A stretch of 17,991 nt of DNA from RBG-13-43-22 sp040755035 (lineage in GTDB: Bacteria; Desulfobacterota; RBG-13-43-22). The notes under the pieces were generated by a model, which was not told the origin of the DNA, did not search any database, and saw only the letters and a list, made by a program, of their open reading frames with translations. The stretch spans positions 1-17,991 of the forward strand of contig JBFMBU010000167.1 of assembly GCA_040755035.1 (NCBI GenBank), given 5' to 3'. Of this stretch, positions 6,322-14,018 are shown piece after piece. Each line of letters begins with the position of its first letter. Positions within the stretch are counted from its first letter, which is position 1. Made by a program: the position numbers and the translations under genes.

Positions 6322-7875
6322 ATGACTACGGAAGAACGCATCCTCGAATTGATCGAACGCAATGCCCAGGCCGAACAGGGAGGAGGCCCGGACAAAATTG
6401 ACAGCCAGCATCAGAAAGGAAAGCTGACCGCCCGCGAGCGGATCGAATACCTGCTGGACAAAGGGACCTTCCAGGAAATGGATAAATTTGTGGTCCATCG
6501 CTGTTACGACTTCGGCATGGAAAAACAAAAAATATTCGGTGACGGGGTGGTTACCGGATACGGAAAGATCCATGGCAGGTTGGTCTACATTTTCTCCCAG
6601 GATTTCACCGTCTTCGGCGGGAGCCTCAGCGGTCCTTTCGGGGAGAAGATCTGCAAGATCATGGACCTGGCCCTCCGTAACGGGGCCCCGGTCATCGGCC
6701 TCAATGATTCCGGCGGGGCCCGGATTCAGGAGGGCGTTAACAGTCTGGGGGCTTACGGGGAAATCTTCAAACGCAATGTCAAATGCTCGGGCATCATCCC
6801 CCAAATATCGGCCATCATGGGACCCTGCGCCGGCGGGGCGGTTTACTCCCCGGCCATCACTGATTTTATCATCATGGTCGAAAAAACCAGCCATATGTTC
6901 ATCACCGGTCCCCAGGTGATTAAAACCACCACCCACGAAAATGTCGATCCGGAAACGCTGGGTGGAGCTGTCCGGCACAATACCACCAGCGGGGTGGCCC
7001 ATTTCGCCGCCAAGGACGATCAAGCGGCCCTGGAGGTCATTCGGGAGTTGCTCTCCTTTCTGCCCCAGAATTGCAATGAATCGCCGCCCGCAGGGCCGCC
7101 CAGGGATGATCCGGAACGGATCGATATGGAACTCAGGACCATCATCCCTGACAATCCCCGCAAGCCCTATGACATGAAAAAGATCATCCTCTCCGTAGTC
7201 GATGACCGGCATTTTTTTGAAATTCAAAAATCCTATGCCCGGAACATGATCATCGGTCTGGCCCGTTTCAACGGTAAACCGGTGGGCATTGTCGCCAACC
7301 AGCCCCGGGAACTGGCCGGATGCCTGGATATCAACGCCTCGGATAAGTGCGCCCGCTTTGTCCGCTTTTGTGATTGCTTCAATCTGCCGGTGGTCACCTT
7401 CGTCGATGTCCCCGGTTTTCTTCCCGGCGTGGCCCAGGAATACGGCGGAATCATCCGCCACGGGGCCAAGGTGATCTATGCCTATTGCGACGCCTCGGTG
7501 CCCAAGGTAACGGTCATTACCCGCAAAGCCTACGGCGGGGCCTATGATGTCATGGGCAGCAAACACCACGGCGGGGATATCAATTTCGCCTTTCCCACGG
7601 CCGAGATCGCCGTAATGGGTCCGGATGGGGCCGTGCCTATTGTCTTTCGCAACCAGCTCAACCAGGCCGCCGATCCGGAGCAAACCCGTCTGGATTTGAT
7701 CGAGGACTACCGCCGGACCTTCGCCAGTCCCTATAAGGCCGCCGAACTGGGCTATATTGATGAAATCATCTTCCCGGAGCAGACCCGGCCCAAATTGATC
7801 CGGGCCTTGGAATCTCTGGCCACCAAAACGGATGTCCACCGGCTTCCCCGCCGGCATGGGAATATTCCGTTATAG
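6322..7875 (+). CDS. Acyl-CoA carboxyltransferase (propionyl/methylmalonyl-CoA type)
   Basis: A 517-residue carboxyltransferase with two crotonase-like halves, the length of PccB, MmdA and the transcarboxylase 12S subunit. The N-terminal half has LNDSGGARIQEG (DSGGAR at 129-134) and MGPCAGGAVYSPA from M166, which form the acyl-CoA oxyanion pocket. The C-terminal half has VDVPGFLPGVAQEYGGIIRHGAK and RKAYGGAYDVMGSKHHGGD, the biotin side. It should move CO2 between biotin and propionyl-CoA/methylmalonyl-CoA in the cytoplasm. AAAGGA at 6311-6316 supports the ATG. Without a biotin carboxylase, a transcarboxylase 5S subunit or a sodium-pump beta subunit nearby, it could belong to a transcarboxylase, a methylmalonyl-CoA decarboxylase or a propionyl-CoA carboxylase. 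The downstream mutase supports propionyl/methylmalonyl-CoA as substrate. Confidence 0.9.
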   Translation: MTTEERILELIERNAQAEQGGGPDKIDSQHQKGKLTARERIEYLLDKGTFQEMDKFVVHRCYDFGMEKQKIFGDGVVTGYGKIHGRLVYIFSQDFTVFGGSLSGPFGEKICKIMDLALRNGAPVIGLNDSGGARIQEGVNSLGAYGEIFKRNVKCSGIIPQISAIMGPCAGGAVYSPAITDFIIMVEKTSHMFITGPQVIKTTTHENVDPETLGGAVRHNTTSGVAHFAAKDDQAALEVIRELLSFLPQNCNESPPAGPPRDDPERIDMELRTIIPDNPRKPYDMKKIILSVVDDRHFFEIQKSYARNMIIGLARFNGKPVGIVANQPRELAGCLDINASDKCARFVRFCDCFNLPVVTFVDVPGFLPGVAQEYGGIIRHGAKVIYAYCDASVPKVTVITRKAYGGAYDVMGSKHHGGDINFAFPTAEIAVMGPDGAVPIVFRNQLNQAADPEQTRLDLIEDYRRTFASPYKAAELGYIDEIIFPEQTRPKLIRALESLATKTDVHRLPRRHGNIPL

Positions 7876-8136
7876 GCGGGTTCGGGGTTGCGGGTTGCGG
7901 GAAAAACCAAAGAACCGTTCGGCGTTCAGCGTTCGTCGTTCGTCGTTCGTCGTTCTGAGAAAAAAACCGGGACTCGTGTCTCGGGGTTCGTATATCGGGA
8001 AATGCAGAGAGCATAGGGCAGAGGGCTTGGGAAAAACGAGTCATGAGCAACGAGCTACAAGGTACGAGTCACGAGATATGAACTACGAAATACGAGATTC
8101 GAACAACGAGATACGAGTAACGAGATACGAGTAACG
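7876..8136. repeat. Spacer built of degenerate heptanucleotide repeats
   Basis: Most of this spacer repeats with a 7 bp period. Blocks are: GCGGGTT-type units (7876-7903); GTTCGTC units (7917-7955, five units plus a partial, three identical); CGGGNNT/CGTNTNT units (7968-8002); and 14 successive GAGNNAC units (8038-8135), ending in a G followed by six T's. The phase shifts by one base between blocks. The pattern resembles the heptanucleotide short tandem repeats described in cyanobacteria. An open frame reading through it shows a repetitive RYE/RDxNYEI pattern that is only a product of the DNA period. Confidence 0.85.
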
Positions 8137-8158
8137 TTTTTTACGATAGGAGTTAGAC

Positions 8159-9835
8159 ATGTTTGATCCGGAAAAAACAGCCGACCTCAGTAAGCGGCAA
8201 AAATCATGGCAGGAAAAAACCGAATCCAAACTCCCCAAAGCCCCTGAAAGGCAATCTCAATTTCAGACCATTTCCGAGATTCCCATAGCCCGAACCTATA
8301 CCCCGGCCGACCTGGCCGATTTGGATTACGCTGAGGACTTGGGATTTCCCGGAGAGTATCCTTTCACCCGAGGGGTCCAGCCCACCATGTACCGGGGGCG
8401 GTTCTGGACCATGCGCCAGTATGCCGGTTTCGCCGACGCCGAGGAATCCAACCGTCGCTACAAATACCTCCTGGAACAGGGTCAAACCGGCCTTTCCGTG
8501 GCCTTTGACCTGCCCACCCAGATCGGTTACGACTCCGATCATCCCCTGGCCCGGGGAGAGGTGGGCAAGGTAGGGGTGGCCATCGATTCCTTGCGGGATA
8601 TGGAGATTCTTTTCGACGGCATTCCTCTGGACCGGGTCAGCACCTCCATGACCATCAACGCCCCGGCCGCCGTTCTTCTGGCCATGTATATTGCCGTGGC
8701 TGAAAAACAGGGCCTTTCTTCCCGGGAATTGAACGGAACCATTCAAAACGACATCCTCAAGGAATACACCTCCCGCGGGACCTATATTTTTCCCCCTCAA
8801 CCTTCCTTGCGCATCATTACCAATATTTTTGAATATTGCGCCCGGGAAGTGCCCAAATGGAATACCATCAGCATCAGCGGCTACCATATCCGCGAAGCCG
8901 GGTCCACGGCCGTTCAGGAGGTGGCTTTTACCCTGGCCAATGGCCTGGCCTACGTCGAAGCCGCTAAAGACGCGGGCTTGGATGTCGATACCATCGGTCC
9001 CCGGCTCTCCTTTTTCTTCAACGCTCATCTCGATTTTTTTGAAGAAATCGCCAAATACCGGGCCGCCCGCCGCCTGTGGGCTAAATTAACGAAGGAACGT
9101 TTCGGGGCCAGGGACCCCCGAACCATGACCTTGCGCTTTCACACCCAGACCGCCGGTTGTTCCCTGACGGCTCAACAACCCCGGAACAACATCGTCCGGG
9201 TGGCTTTCCAGGCCCTTTCCGCTGTCCTGGGTGGAACCCAGTCCCTGCACACCAACTCCATGGACGAGGCCCTGGCCCTGCCCTCGGAGGAAGCGGTCCA
9301 AACCGCCCTGCGCACCCAGCAGTTGATCGCCTACGAAACCGGGGTGGCCGATACCGTCGATCCTCTGGCCGGGTCTTATTATGTAGAACATCTCACCGGC
9401 GTCATCGAAGAAAAGGCCCTGGAATATATCAGGCGCATTGATGAACTGGGCGGAGCGGCGGCGGCTATTGAAAAGGGATACATTCAAAAAGAGATCCAGG
9501 AAAGCGCCTTCCGATACCAGAGGGCCGTGGAATCAGGGGGACGCGTGGTGGTGGGGATCAATAAATTCCAGGTCAAGGAACCCCCGCCCAAAGGACTGCT
9601 CAAGGTCGATCCGGCCGTGCAGGAACAGCAAAGAAGAAAAGTCCAGGAGGTCAGGGAAAGTCGTGATTCCCGTAAGGTGGAAGCCTGTCTAACCGAATTA
9701 AAAAAGACCGCCCAGGGTCCGGGCAATCTCCTGCCTCCCATCCTGGAGGCCGTACGAGCCTACGCCACCCTGGGTGAGATCTGTGACACCCTGCGGTCCG
9801 TATTCGGAGAATACACGGCCGTGGCCATGCTGTAA
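8159..9835 (+). CDS. Methylmalonyl-CoA mutase, catalytic (large) subunit
   Basis: A 558-residue TIM-barrel subunit of an adenosylcobalamin-dependent mutase, converting (R)-methylmalonyl-CoA and succinyl-CoA. It lacks the cobalamin domain, which is encoded by the next gene, as in many archaea and anaerobes. Substrate residues fit methylmalonyl-CoA: TMRQYAGF gives Y88 (Tyr89 of the Propionibacterium enzyme), R206 corresponds to its Arg207, and SGYH gives Y242/H243 (Tyr243/His244). Isobutyryl-CoA mutases carry Phe and Gln at the first two sites. Other family blocks are GLSVAFDLPTQIGYDSDHP, TIQNDILKEY and GGTQSLHTNSMDEALALP. TAGGAG at 8147-8152 lies 6 bases before the ATG. It follows the carboxyltransferase after a heptamer-repeat spacer. 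Assignment is strong. Confidence 0.95.
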   Translation: MFDPEKTADLSKRQKSWQEKTESKLPKAPERQSQFQTISEIPIARTYTPADLADLDYAEDLGFPGEYPFTRGVQPTMYRGRFWTMRQYAGFADAEESNRRYKYLLEQGQTGLSVAFDLPTQIGYDSDHPLARGEVGKVGVAIDSLRDMEILFDGIPLDRVSTSMTINAPAAVLLAMYIAVAEKQGLSSRELNGTIQNDILKEYTSRGTYIFPPQPSLRIITNIFEYCAREVPKWNTISISGYHIREAGSTAVQEVAFTLANGLAYVEAAKDAGLDVDTIGPRLSFFFNAHLDFFEEIAKYRAARRLWAKLTKERFGARDPRTMTLRFHTQTAGCSLTAQQPRNNIVRVAFQALSAVLGGTQSLHTNSMDEALALPSEEAVQTALRTQQLIAYETGVADTVDPLAGSYYVEHLTGVIEEKALEYIRRIDELGGAAAAIEKGYIQKEIQESAFRYQRAVESGGRVVVGINKFQVKEPPPKGLLKVDPAVQEQQRRKVQEVRESRDSRKVEACLTELKKTAQGPGNLLPPILEAVRAYATLGEICDTLRSVFGEYTAVAML

Positions 9836-9856
9836 ATCTATTCATACTTCAAGGGG

Positions 9857-9897
9857 TCAAGGGTTATTACTTTCAGGTCCTTTCCTTGAACCCTTGA
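9857..9897 (+). repeat. Hairpin with octamer repeats between the mutase subunit genes
   Basis: TCAAGGGTT (9857-9865) is perfectly complementary to AACCCTTGA (9889-9897). The right arm lies inside a run of 8 bp units at 9885-9912: CTTGAACC, CTTGAATC, CTCGAACC and a partial. No T-run follows directly, so read-through into the small-subunit gene is expected. Confidence 0.5.
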
Positions 9898-9983
9898 ATC
9901 CTCGAACCCTTTCTCCAAATCACTTGGAGAAAAATCAGTTTCGGATAACGTTTTCAATTCCTTTTTCTTGGAGGTATTTTCTA

Positions 9984-10382
9984 ATGGCTTCTGAAAGAAA
10001 AATTCGCGTCCTGGCGGCCAAGCCCGGACTGGATGGTCATGATCGGGGGATTAAAGTCATTTGTCATGCCCTGCGTGACGCCGGCATGGAAGTGATTTAT
10101 ACCGGCCTGCGCCAGACCCCGGAACAGATTGTGGCCACGGCCGTTCAGGAAGCTGTGGACGTTATCGCCCTCAGCGTTCTTTCCGGGGCTCACGATTATC
10201 TCTTCCCCCGGATCATGGAGCTGGTCCGGGAAAAAGGTCTCTCCGATATCCTGGTCATCGGCGGCGGGATAATCCCGGAAGAGGATATCCCGGCCCTAAA
10301 AGCCGCCGGCATAAGCGAAATCTTCGGCCCCGGCACCTACACCACGGATATTATAAATTTCATCCAGGAAAGAATACAATAA
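9984..10382 (+). CDS. Methylmalonyl-CoA mutase, B12-binding (small) subunit
   Basis: A 132-residue cobalamin-binding domain protein that completes the split mutase. The base-off/His-on motif is GLDGHDRG, with D17, H19 (lower axial cobalt ligand) and G22; K13 matches Lys604 of the fused enzyme. The LSVLSGAH and IGGGIIPEED segments are the usual nucleotide-loop-binding motifs. The open frame extends upstream, but the ATG at 9984 is preferred because GGAGG (9970-9974) lies 9 bases before it and the conserved domain starts at once. It is 148 bp downstream of the large subunit on the same strand and likely in the same operon. No MeaB-like chaperone or epimerase is in the window. Confidence 0.95.
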   Translation: MASERKIRVLAAKPGLDGHDRGIKVICHALRDAGMEVIYTGLRQTPEQIVATAVQEAVDVIALSVLSGAHDYLFPRIMELVREKGLSDILVIGGGIIPEEDIPALKAAGISEIFGPGTYTTDIINFIQERIQ

Positions 10383-10406
10383 AAGCCCGGGCAGGGGTCA
10401 ACGGGT

Positions 10407-11984
10407 TTAGGGTGAAATCATCACCTTTACCAACCGACGCCGGATGGTTTCCCGGTTGCCGGCATCATAATAGTCCACCGGGTTGAAATCATCGGTCAAG
10501 ATCCGTCCCTGCGTCGGATCGGAGGCAAATTGACCGTCGTAAGCGGCAATCACGCTATGGACCTGGGAGGGATGAACCTCGGTCCGTTCAGGCTCGTGCA
10601 GATAAGTCAGTTTCGGCCGGTCGGAGGCTACGAAAAAGAGGTTCCCGTCCATGGCTTCGGCATGAATTTTGACGCTTTTAAAAACCGCCCGCAGGGTTTT
10701 CTCCAAAGAAGCGGCATAAAAATCATATCCGGGTTTCAGGTTGCCGAAAGCGTTGATCACCAGGGTGCCGCCGGGTCTGAGCACTTTTCGAATGGAAGCA
10801 AAGGCCTCCCGGGTCATTAGATGGGAAGGGGAGGAATCCCCCAAAAAAGCGTCCAATAGAACGGTATCGTAGCCTTCCCGGCATTCGTTCAGGAAATGTC
10901 TTCCATCGTCAATATACAAGCGAACCCTTTCCGGTTTGAATCCAAAATGCCGTTGGGCCAAAGGAACCACCGCCGGATTAATCTCCACCACGTCCACTTC
11001 AACCCCATCCCCGGCCATCTGCATGGGGACAATACCGACACCCATGCCGATAAACAGGGCCTTTTCAATTTTTTCCGTATAGGCCCGGGAAAGGCCGTAC
11101 AGCATATAGGAAAAAAGATGAATGCTCTGGTTGGTCCTGGGGTCAATGCCGTTCTGACAGAGGAAGTCATTAAAAAAATAGCGATAGGGGGGATTCCGGC
11201 CTTCAATGACCTGCATCAGGCCGAAATTGGAGTTGCGCCGCTCCAATTCGTTGACCCCGGGGACCCGGATGCGGGCGTCCACCCCTACGCCCCACCAGCC
11301 TGCGCCCAACCCGACCAGGGTGCAAACCGCAACTAAGGCCATTCTACCGCCCTTCCGGCCCCAAAAAATAAAATAGAGGATCACCAGGACCAACAACCCG
11401 GCCGCGGTCCCGAGCATGATGATAGAATTGGGAAAAAAAGGAATCAGGACATAACCGATCAGGATAGTACCGGCTACACTGCCTAAAGTACTAATGGCCG
11501 TTAAACGTCCCACCTGAGTACCGACGACCTTTACCGAAGCGGTCATGACCCGCACCAGAAAGGGACCGACGGTGGCCAGAAGGGCCAGGGGGATAAAAAA
11601 GAGAAAAAGGGATGCGATCAGCGAACCCAGGGCCAACCTTAAATTAAGCCCCCATTCGGCTATCGGACGGGTCAAGGGCACGGTCAGACAAAGATAAAGA
11701 GCGGCAATAAAAATGCAGAAAAAAAGCCGTTTCAACCCGGTTTCCTTGTCCACCAGCCAGCCGCCGAACCAGTAGCCTATGGCCAAGGAGACCAGAGTCA
11801 CGGCGATCTGGGCCGTCCAGACAAAATGGGAGGTCCCGAAATAGGGAGAAAGCATCTTAGCCCCCAATATTTCAACAACGAGGACCGCCGCCCCGCAAAC
11901 CGCCGCCGTGGCATAGAGGTAGTTCCGCAATCCTGAAGAGAGGGCTTTCTCCCCTTTGAAAGAGGAAATGGGTTTTTTTACCAT
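10407..11984 (-). CDS. Membrane-anchored spermidine-synthase-like protein (fused transporter-like/synthase family)
   Basis: A 525-residue protein with about seven hydrophobic segments in the first 235 residues (for example 24-41, 57-77, 87-104, 119-140, 165-184, 187-208, 216-235). A cytoplasmic Rossmann domain of the spermidine synthase/methyltransferase fold follows. Visible motifs are the nucleoside loop GMGVG (313-317), the acidic VVEINP with E335, DDGRHFL at 359-365 and DAF with D378. Members are often annotated as fused MFS/spermidine synthases; the real reaction is mostly unknown. The DxSDP-like catalytic motif of true spermidine synthase is not conserved (DAFLGDSSPSH instead), so aminopropyl transfer is uncertain. 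AGGGAG precedes the ATG by about 8 bases on the minus strand. It converges on the mutase operon with a 24 bp gap and no clear shared terminator. Confidence 0.82.
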   Translation of the reverse strand: MVKKPISSFKGEKALSSGLRNYLYATAAVCGAAVLVVEILGAKMLSPYFGTSHFVWTAQIAVTLVSLAIGYWFGGWLVDKETGLKRLFFCIFIAALYLCLTVPLTRPIAEWGLNLRLALGSLIASLFLFFIPLALLATVGPFLVRVMTASVKVVGTQVGRLTAISTLGSVAGTILIGYVLIPFFPNSIIMLGTAAGLLVLVILYFIFWGRKGGRMALVAVCTLVGLGAGWWGVGVDARIRVPGVNELERRNSNFGLMQVIEGRNPPYRYFFNDFLCQNGIDPRTNQSIHLFSYMLYGLSRAYTEKIEKALFIGMGVGIVPMQMAGDGVEVDVVEINPAVVPLAQRHFGFKPERVRLYIDDGRHFLNECREGYDTVLLDAFLGDSSPSHLMTREAFASIRKVLRPGGTLVINAFGNLKPGYDFYAASLEKTLRAVFKSVKIHAEAMDGNLFFVASDRPKLTYLHEPERTEVHPSQVHSVIAAYDGQFASDPTQGRILTDDFNPVDYYDAGNRETIRRRLVKVMISP

Positions 11985-12117
11985 GAGGATTTCTCCCTAT
12001 TTTTTTAGCTTACCTTTTAGCAAAAAAGAGGCCAAAAAAACTTTAAAAGGTCCGTTTTTTATTTTTATTCGAAAAATATATAACCCCTCATTTTATCAAA
12101 ATATTGACCCTCAGCAT

Positions 12118-12552
12118 CTATGCCGCATCTTGTAGGCTAACGAGTAATTTCTGGCCGACCGCGGCCAGTGCGGCTTCAATACGTGGAAGTTTTGACGGAT
12201 GCCGTGGATCGAGGAGCCTGCGCACCTCCTTTTCATCACATTGCAAACGCCTGGAAAGTTCTGTTTTACTGATCCCGGATTCCTGGAGGGCTATATAAAG
12301 GGCCGCTTTGGCTGCGGTTTGGGCCGGCAGGGTGATTAAATACCGTCCTTTTGTAACAGGAGAAGGTTTGGGAATAGAAAGACCCGATACTATACGATTG
12401 GCAATAGCCTCCTCTAAACAATCTTCCGCTTCCTTTAATGCACCCTTAATATCCTCCCCCTGGGTAATGGCCTCCGGGAAATCCACGAAATTAGCTACAA
12501 AACCACCTTCAACATCGGGTATGAGTATTACCGGATAAATAAAATTTTGCAT
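12118..12552 (-). CDS. hicB: HicB-family antitoxin with C-terminal DNA-binding domain
   Basis: A 144-residue antitoxin that neutralises HicA and probably represses the operon. Residues 1-60 are the partial RNase-H-like HicB fold (FIYPVILIPDVEGGFVANFVDFPEAITQGED, then an acidic helix with EAEDCLEEAI). Residues about 85-140 form a helix-turn-helix (ISKTELSRRLQCDEKEVRRLLDP). The ATG at 12552 is chosen over an upstream ATG at 12573 because AAGGAG lies 7 bases before it and the domain starts there. The SD overlaps the last codons of hicA; hicA ends 4 bases before this start, so the two are translationally coupled. Confidence 0.9.
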   Translation of the reverse strand: MQNFIYPVILIPDVEGGFVANFVDFPEAITQGEDIKGALKEAEDCLEEAIANRIVSGLSIPKPSPVTKGRYLITLPAQTAAKAALYIALQESGISKTELSRRLQCDEKEVRRLLDPRHPSKLPRIEAALAAVGQKLLVSLQDAA

Positions 12553-12556
12553 CTGT

Positions 12557-12775
12557 TTACTCCTTGAGATCATTTATTCTTAACCCAAGTTGGTCGAGCA
12601 TTGCGTGGAGTGTCCCCTTTTTCAACTCATCTGATATTTTGTGAACTATGGTGAATCGTGAGCCGAAATAAAGGGTCCCATGACTGCCTTTTCCTCGTCG
12701 GGAAAAGAAAAGGACAGGGACACCCTTTTCCTTGCCTAATTTTTTTATTCTACGAATAAATTCCGCCCCGGTCAT
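12557..12775 (-). CDS. hicA: HicA-family mRNA interferase toxin
   Basis: A 72-residue protein with the HicA double-stranded-RNA-binding-like fold. It starts with TGAEFIRRIKKLG, carries the diagnostic GKGSHGTLYFG with the likely catalytic histidine H32, and ends with ELKKGTLHAMLDQLGL, the family's C-terminal helix. HicA toxins cleave mRNA during translation when the antitoxin is lost. The key histidine and the full length are present, so it looks intact. It is the first gene of a two-gene minus-strand operon with hicB. Only weak ribosome-binding sequence precedes the ATG, and the predicted transcription start lies about 2 bases upstream. Confidence 0.93.
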   Translation of the reverse strand: MTGAEFIRRIKKLGKEKGVPVLFFSRRGKGSHGTLYFGSRFTIVHKISDELKKGTLHAMLDQLGLRINDLKE

Positions 12776-12776
12776 A

Positions 12777-12812
12777 GATACCCAATATCGGTCATTTTTG
12801 TCCGAATGTCAA
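12777..12812 (-). promoter_or_regulatory. hicAB promoter with possible autoregulatory dyad
   Basis: On the minus strand, a perfect -35 TTGACA (plus 12807-12812) is followed by a 17 bp spacer and GATATT (plus 12784-12789). Initiation is predicted near 12777, two bases before the hicA ATG. A short dyad, GATA-N5-TATC (12777-12789), covers the -10 box and start point, where HicB repression would be expected. The dyad is short and could be chance. Confidence 0.55.
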
Positions 12813-13211
12813 CTGAATTAGGAAAGTACTTTTTCTGGCTCATCTCCCACGTCATTGGTCGAAAGGAGGTTTGGGATTCAAGGATTCGAAGGGAATGCAA
12901 AGTTTTCCCTACAATGAAATTTTTTCCCGGTTAAGGGAGAAAAGCGACCACCCGGAGGTGAAGCGATAAAGGAAAATTTGGAGTTAATTTTTCCTTATTA
13001 AGGAGCAAGACTGATTTAATAGATTAATAATACATTGTTTTCATTTACAATCTCCTTATCCTTTTTTTCCCACCCCCTGTCCTCTCCTCCCCTTCTTCCA
13101 ATGGCATACTTCTTGATAACCTTTTTGTCGTCCTCTTAAAAAAGGATCGTAGCTCTTTGAAAAAAATTTAAAACCTCCTTCCTCCCGGTTCCGATTAAAT
13201 CCAAGGGGTTC
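12813..13211. other. AT-rich spacer between hicAB and the pilus operon
   Basis: No convincing gene is visible. It contains two octamer units, GGATTCAA and GGATTCGA (12874-12889), akin to those at 9885-9912 in the opposite orientation. An 8 bp hairpin, AAGGAAAA/TTTTCCTT, lies at 12969-12996. No phage, insertion sequence, CRISPR or RNA-gene signature was seen. Confidence 0.5.
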
Positions 13212-13238
13212 TAAAGTTTTTTTTGTTGCTGCCGATAA
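13212..13238 (+). promoter_or_regulatory. Consensus sigma-28 (FliA) promoter for the pilus operon
   Basis: TAAAGTTT (13212-13219), an 11 bp spacer and GCCGATAA (13231-13238) reproduce the E. coli flagellar sigma-28 consensus at all 16 positions with the right spacing. It faces the spore-coat-U pilin gene. Transcription would begin near 13246, leaving a leader of about 235 nt. The next gene on this strand is the pilin at 13480. Confidence 0.75.
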
Positions 13239-13479
13239 ATAATTAACTCGAAACGGCGGCCGGTAAAACCATGTTGAAAACTTTGAACCTTAGCTCCTTC
13301 ATTTAAATGCAAAATGTAAGGGAAGAACCAGGAGGGGGTGATCGTTTAGGAAGAATTCTGACCATTATTCAACAAGAAAACTTTTTTGGCTTGGGACAAT
13401 GCAGTTAACCTTTTAATCCAATACTATTGATAAAGAATAGATCAAAATCCTTTATTATAAATTTAGGAGGAACCTAAAA

Positions 13480-13956
13480 ATGAAAAAAAGAATCATTCTT
13501 TTAGCAGCGTTAACGGCCATGGCCCTTCTGGTCTTTTCCGGGGTTTCCCTGGCCGCCACCAAAACCAATAACCTGAATGTTACCGCGGCTGTGCAGGCCA
13601 ATTGTAATTTCTCCAGTGTCACCGACGTCGCCTTCGGGGACTACGATCCGACTTCGGCCACGCCGCTGGATGTCAACGGGGATATGACCTTCCGCTGTAC
13701 CAAAAATACGGCCTATGAGACCTATATCGTCGGAACCCGGCAGATGGTCGGTGCGGTAGAAAGCGACAATCTGAATTTCGAACTTTATACCGACGCCGGT
13801 CGGACCACAGCCTTTCTGGCCGACAACTCGGGACCGACCAGCAACGCCCCGGACAACAGCCCCATAACCCAAATCATTTACGGTCGTATCGCCGCCTTGC
13901 AGGATGTTAGTGTGGATACCTACTCCCGGGCATTGACGATTACAATAGAATACTAA
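13480..13956 (+). CDS. Spore coat U domain protein, probable Csu-type major pilin
   Basis: A 158-residue secreted protein. A clear signal peptide (KKR, hydrophobic core, cleavage around ALAA at 25-26) precedes a spore coat U (SCPU) domain: NCNFSSVTDVAFGDYDP with C42, then FRCTKN with C73, and the closing YGRIAALQDVSVDTYSRALTITIEY strand. The two cysteines, 31 residues apart, probably form the conserved pilin disulphide. In Csu-type pili such subunits are exported, capped by the chaperone and polymerised through the usher. AGGAGG (13465-13470) lies 9 bases before the ATG. Its first position, strong ribosome-binding site and following hairpin suggest the major shaft subunit. A spore-coat role, as for protein U in Myxococcus, is an alternative. 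Confidence 0.9.
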   Translation: MKKRIILLAALTAMALLVFSGVSLAATKTNNLNVTAAVQANCNFSSVTDVAFGDYDPTSATPLDVNGDMTFRCTKNTAYETYIVGTRQMVGAVESDNLNFELYTDAGRTTAFLADNSGPTSNAPDNSPITQIIYGRIAALQDVSVDTYSRALTITIEY

Positions 13957-13986
13957 TGATGGATGTTACAAAATAATATTTTACTT

Positions 13987-14018
13987 GGAAGGGGTGAATC
14001 GGAAGAATCACCCCTTCC
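13987..14018 (+). terminator. Intercistronic hairpin between pilin and chaperone genes
   Basis: GGAAGGGGTGA (13987-13997) pairs perfectly with TCACCCCTTCC (14008-14018) over a 10-base loop that can add two more pairs. A modest T-rich stretch (TGTACTTTATT) follows. It lies just after the first pilin gene, where a partial terminator or an mRNA-stabilising stem would raise pilin output over assembly proteins, as in other fimbrial operons. Confidence 0.55.

Noticed and set aside
6167..6325. Small GTG-started frame (52 codons) after the biotin carrier, with AAGGAG upstream and a stop overlapping the carboxyltransferase start
   Set aside because: The arrangement is tempting, but the product is low-complexity (runs of Phe and Ser) and coincides with the inverted repeat. 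No recognised family; could be reopened if conserved in relatives.
6268..7857. 529-codon minus-strand frame opposite the carboxyltransferase gene
   Set aside because: It is the antisense shadow of a gene with clear family motifs; composition is as expected from reversed GC-rich codons. The same applies to the long minus frames opposite aspS and the usher.
7832..8134. 100-codon plus-strand open frame running from the end of the carboxyltransferase gene into the repeat spacer
   Set aside because: It overlaps a well-supported gene, and its later part has a 7-residue period caused by the heptamer DNA repeats. No domain or ribosome-binding site.
10383..10406. Bidirectional terminator between the converging small mutase subunit and the spermidine-synthase-like gene
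   Set aside because: The only dyad is GCCCGGGC without a loop, and the T-run on the minus side is short; not convincing.
13330..13349. Tiny GTG frame after AGGAGG in the pilin leader
   Set aside because: It encodes three residues and the spacing to the SD is only 2 bases; no sign of function.
13388..13404. Sigma-54-like TTGGC...TGC sequence upstream of the pilin gene
   Set aside because: The GG and GC elements are 11 bases apart, not the required 10, and the sigma-28 site is far better.
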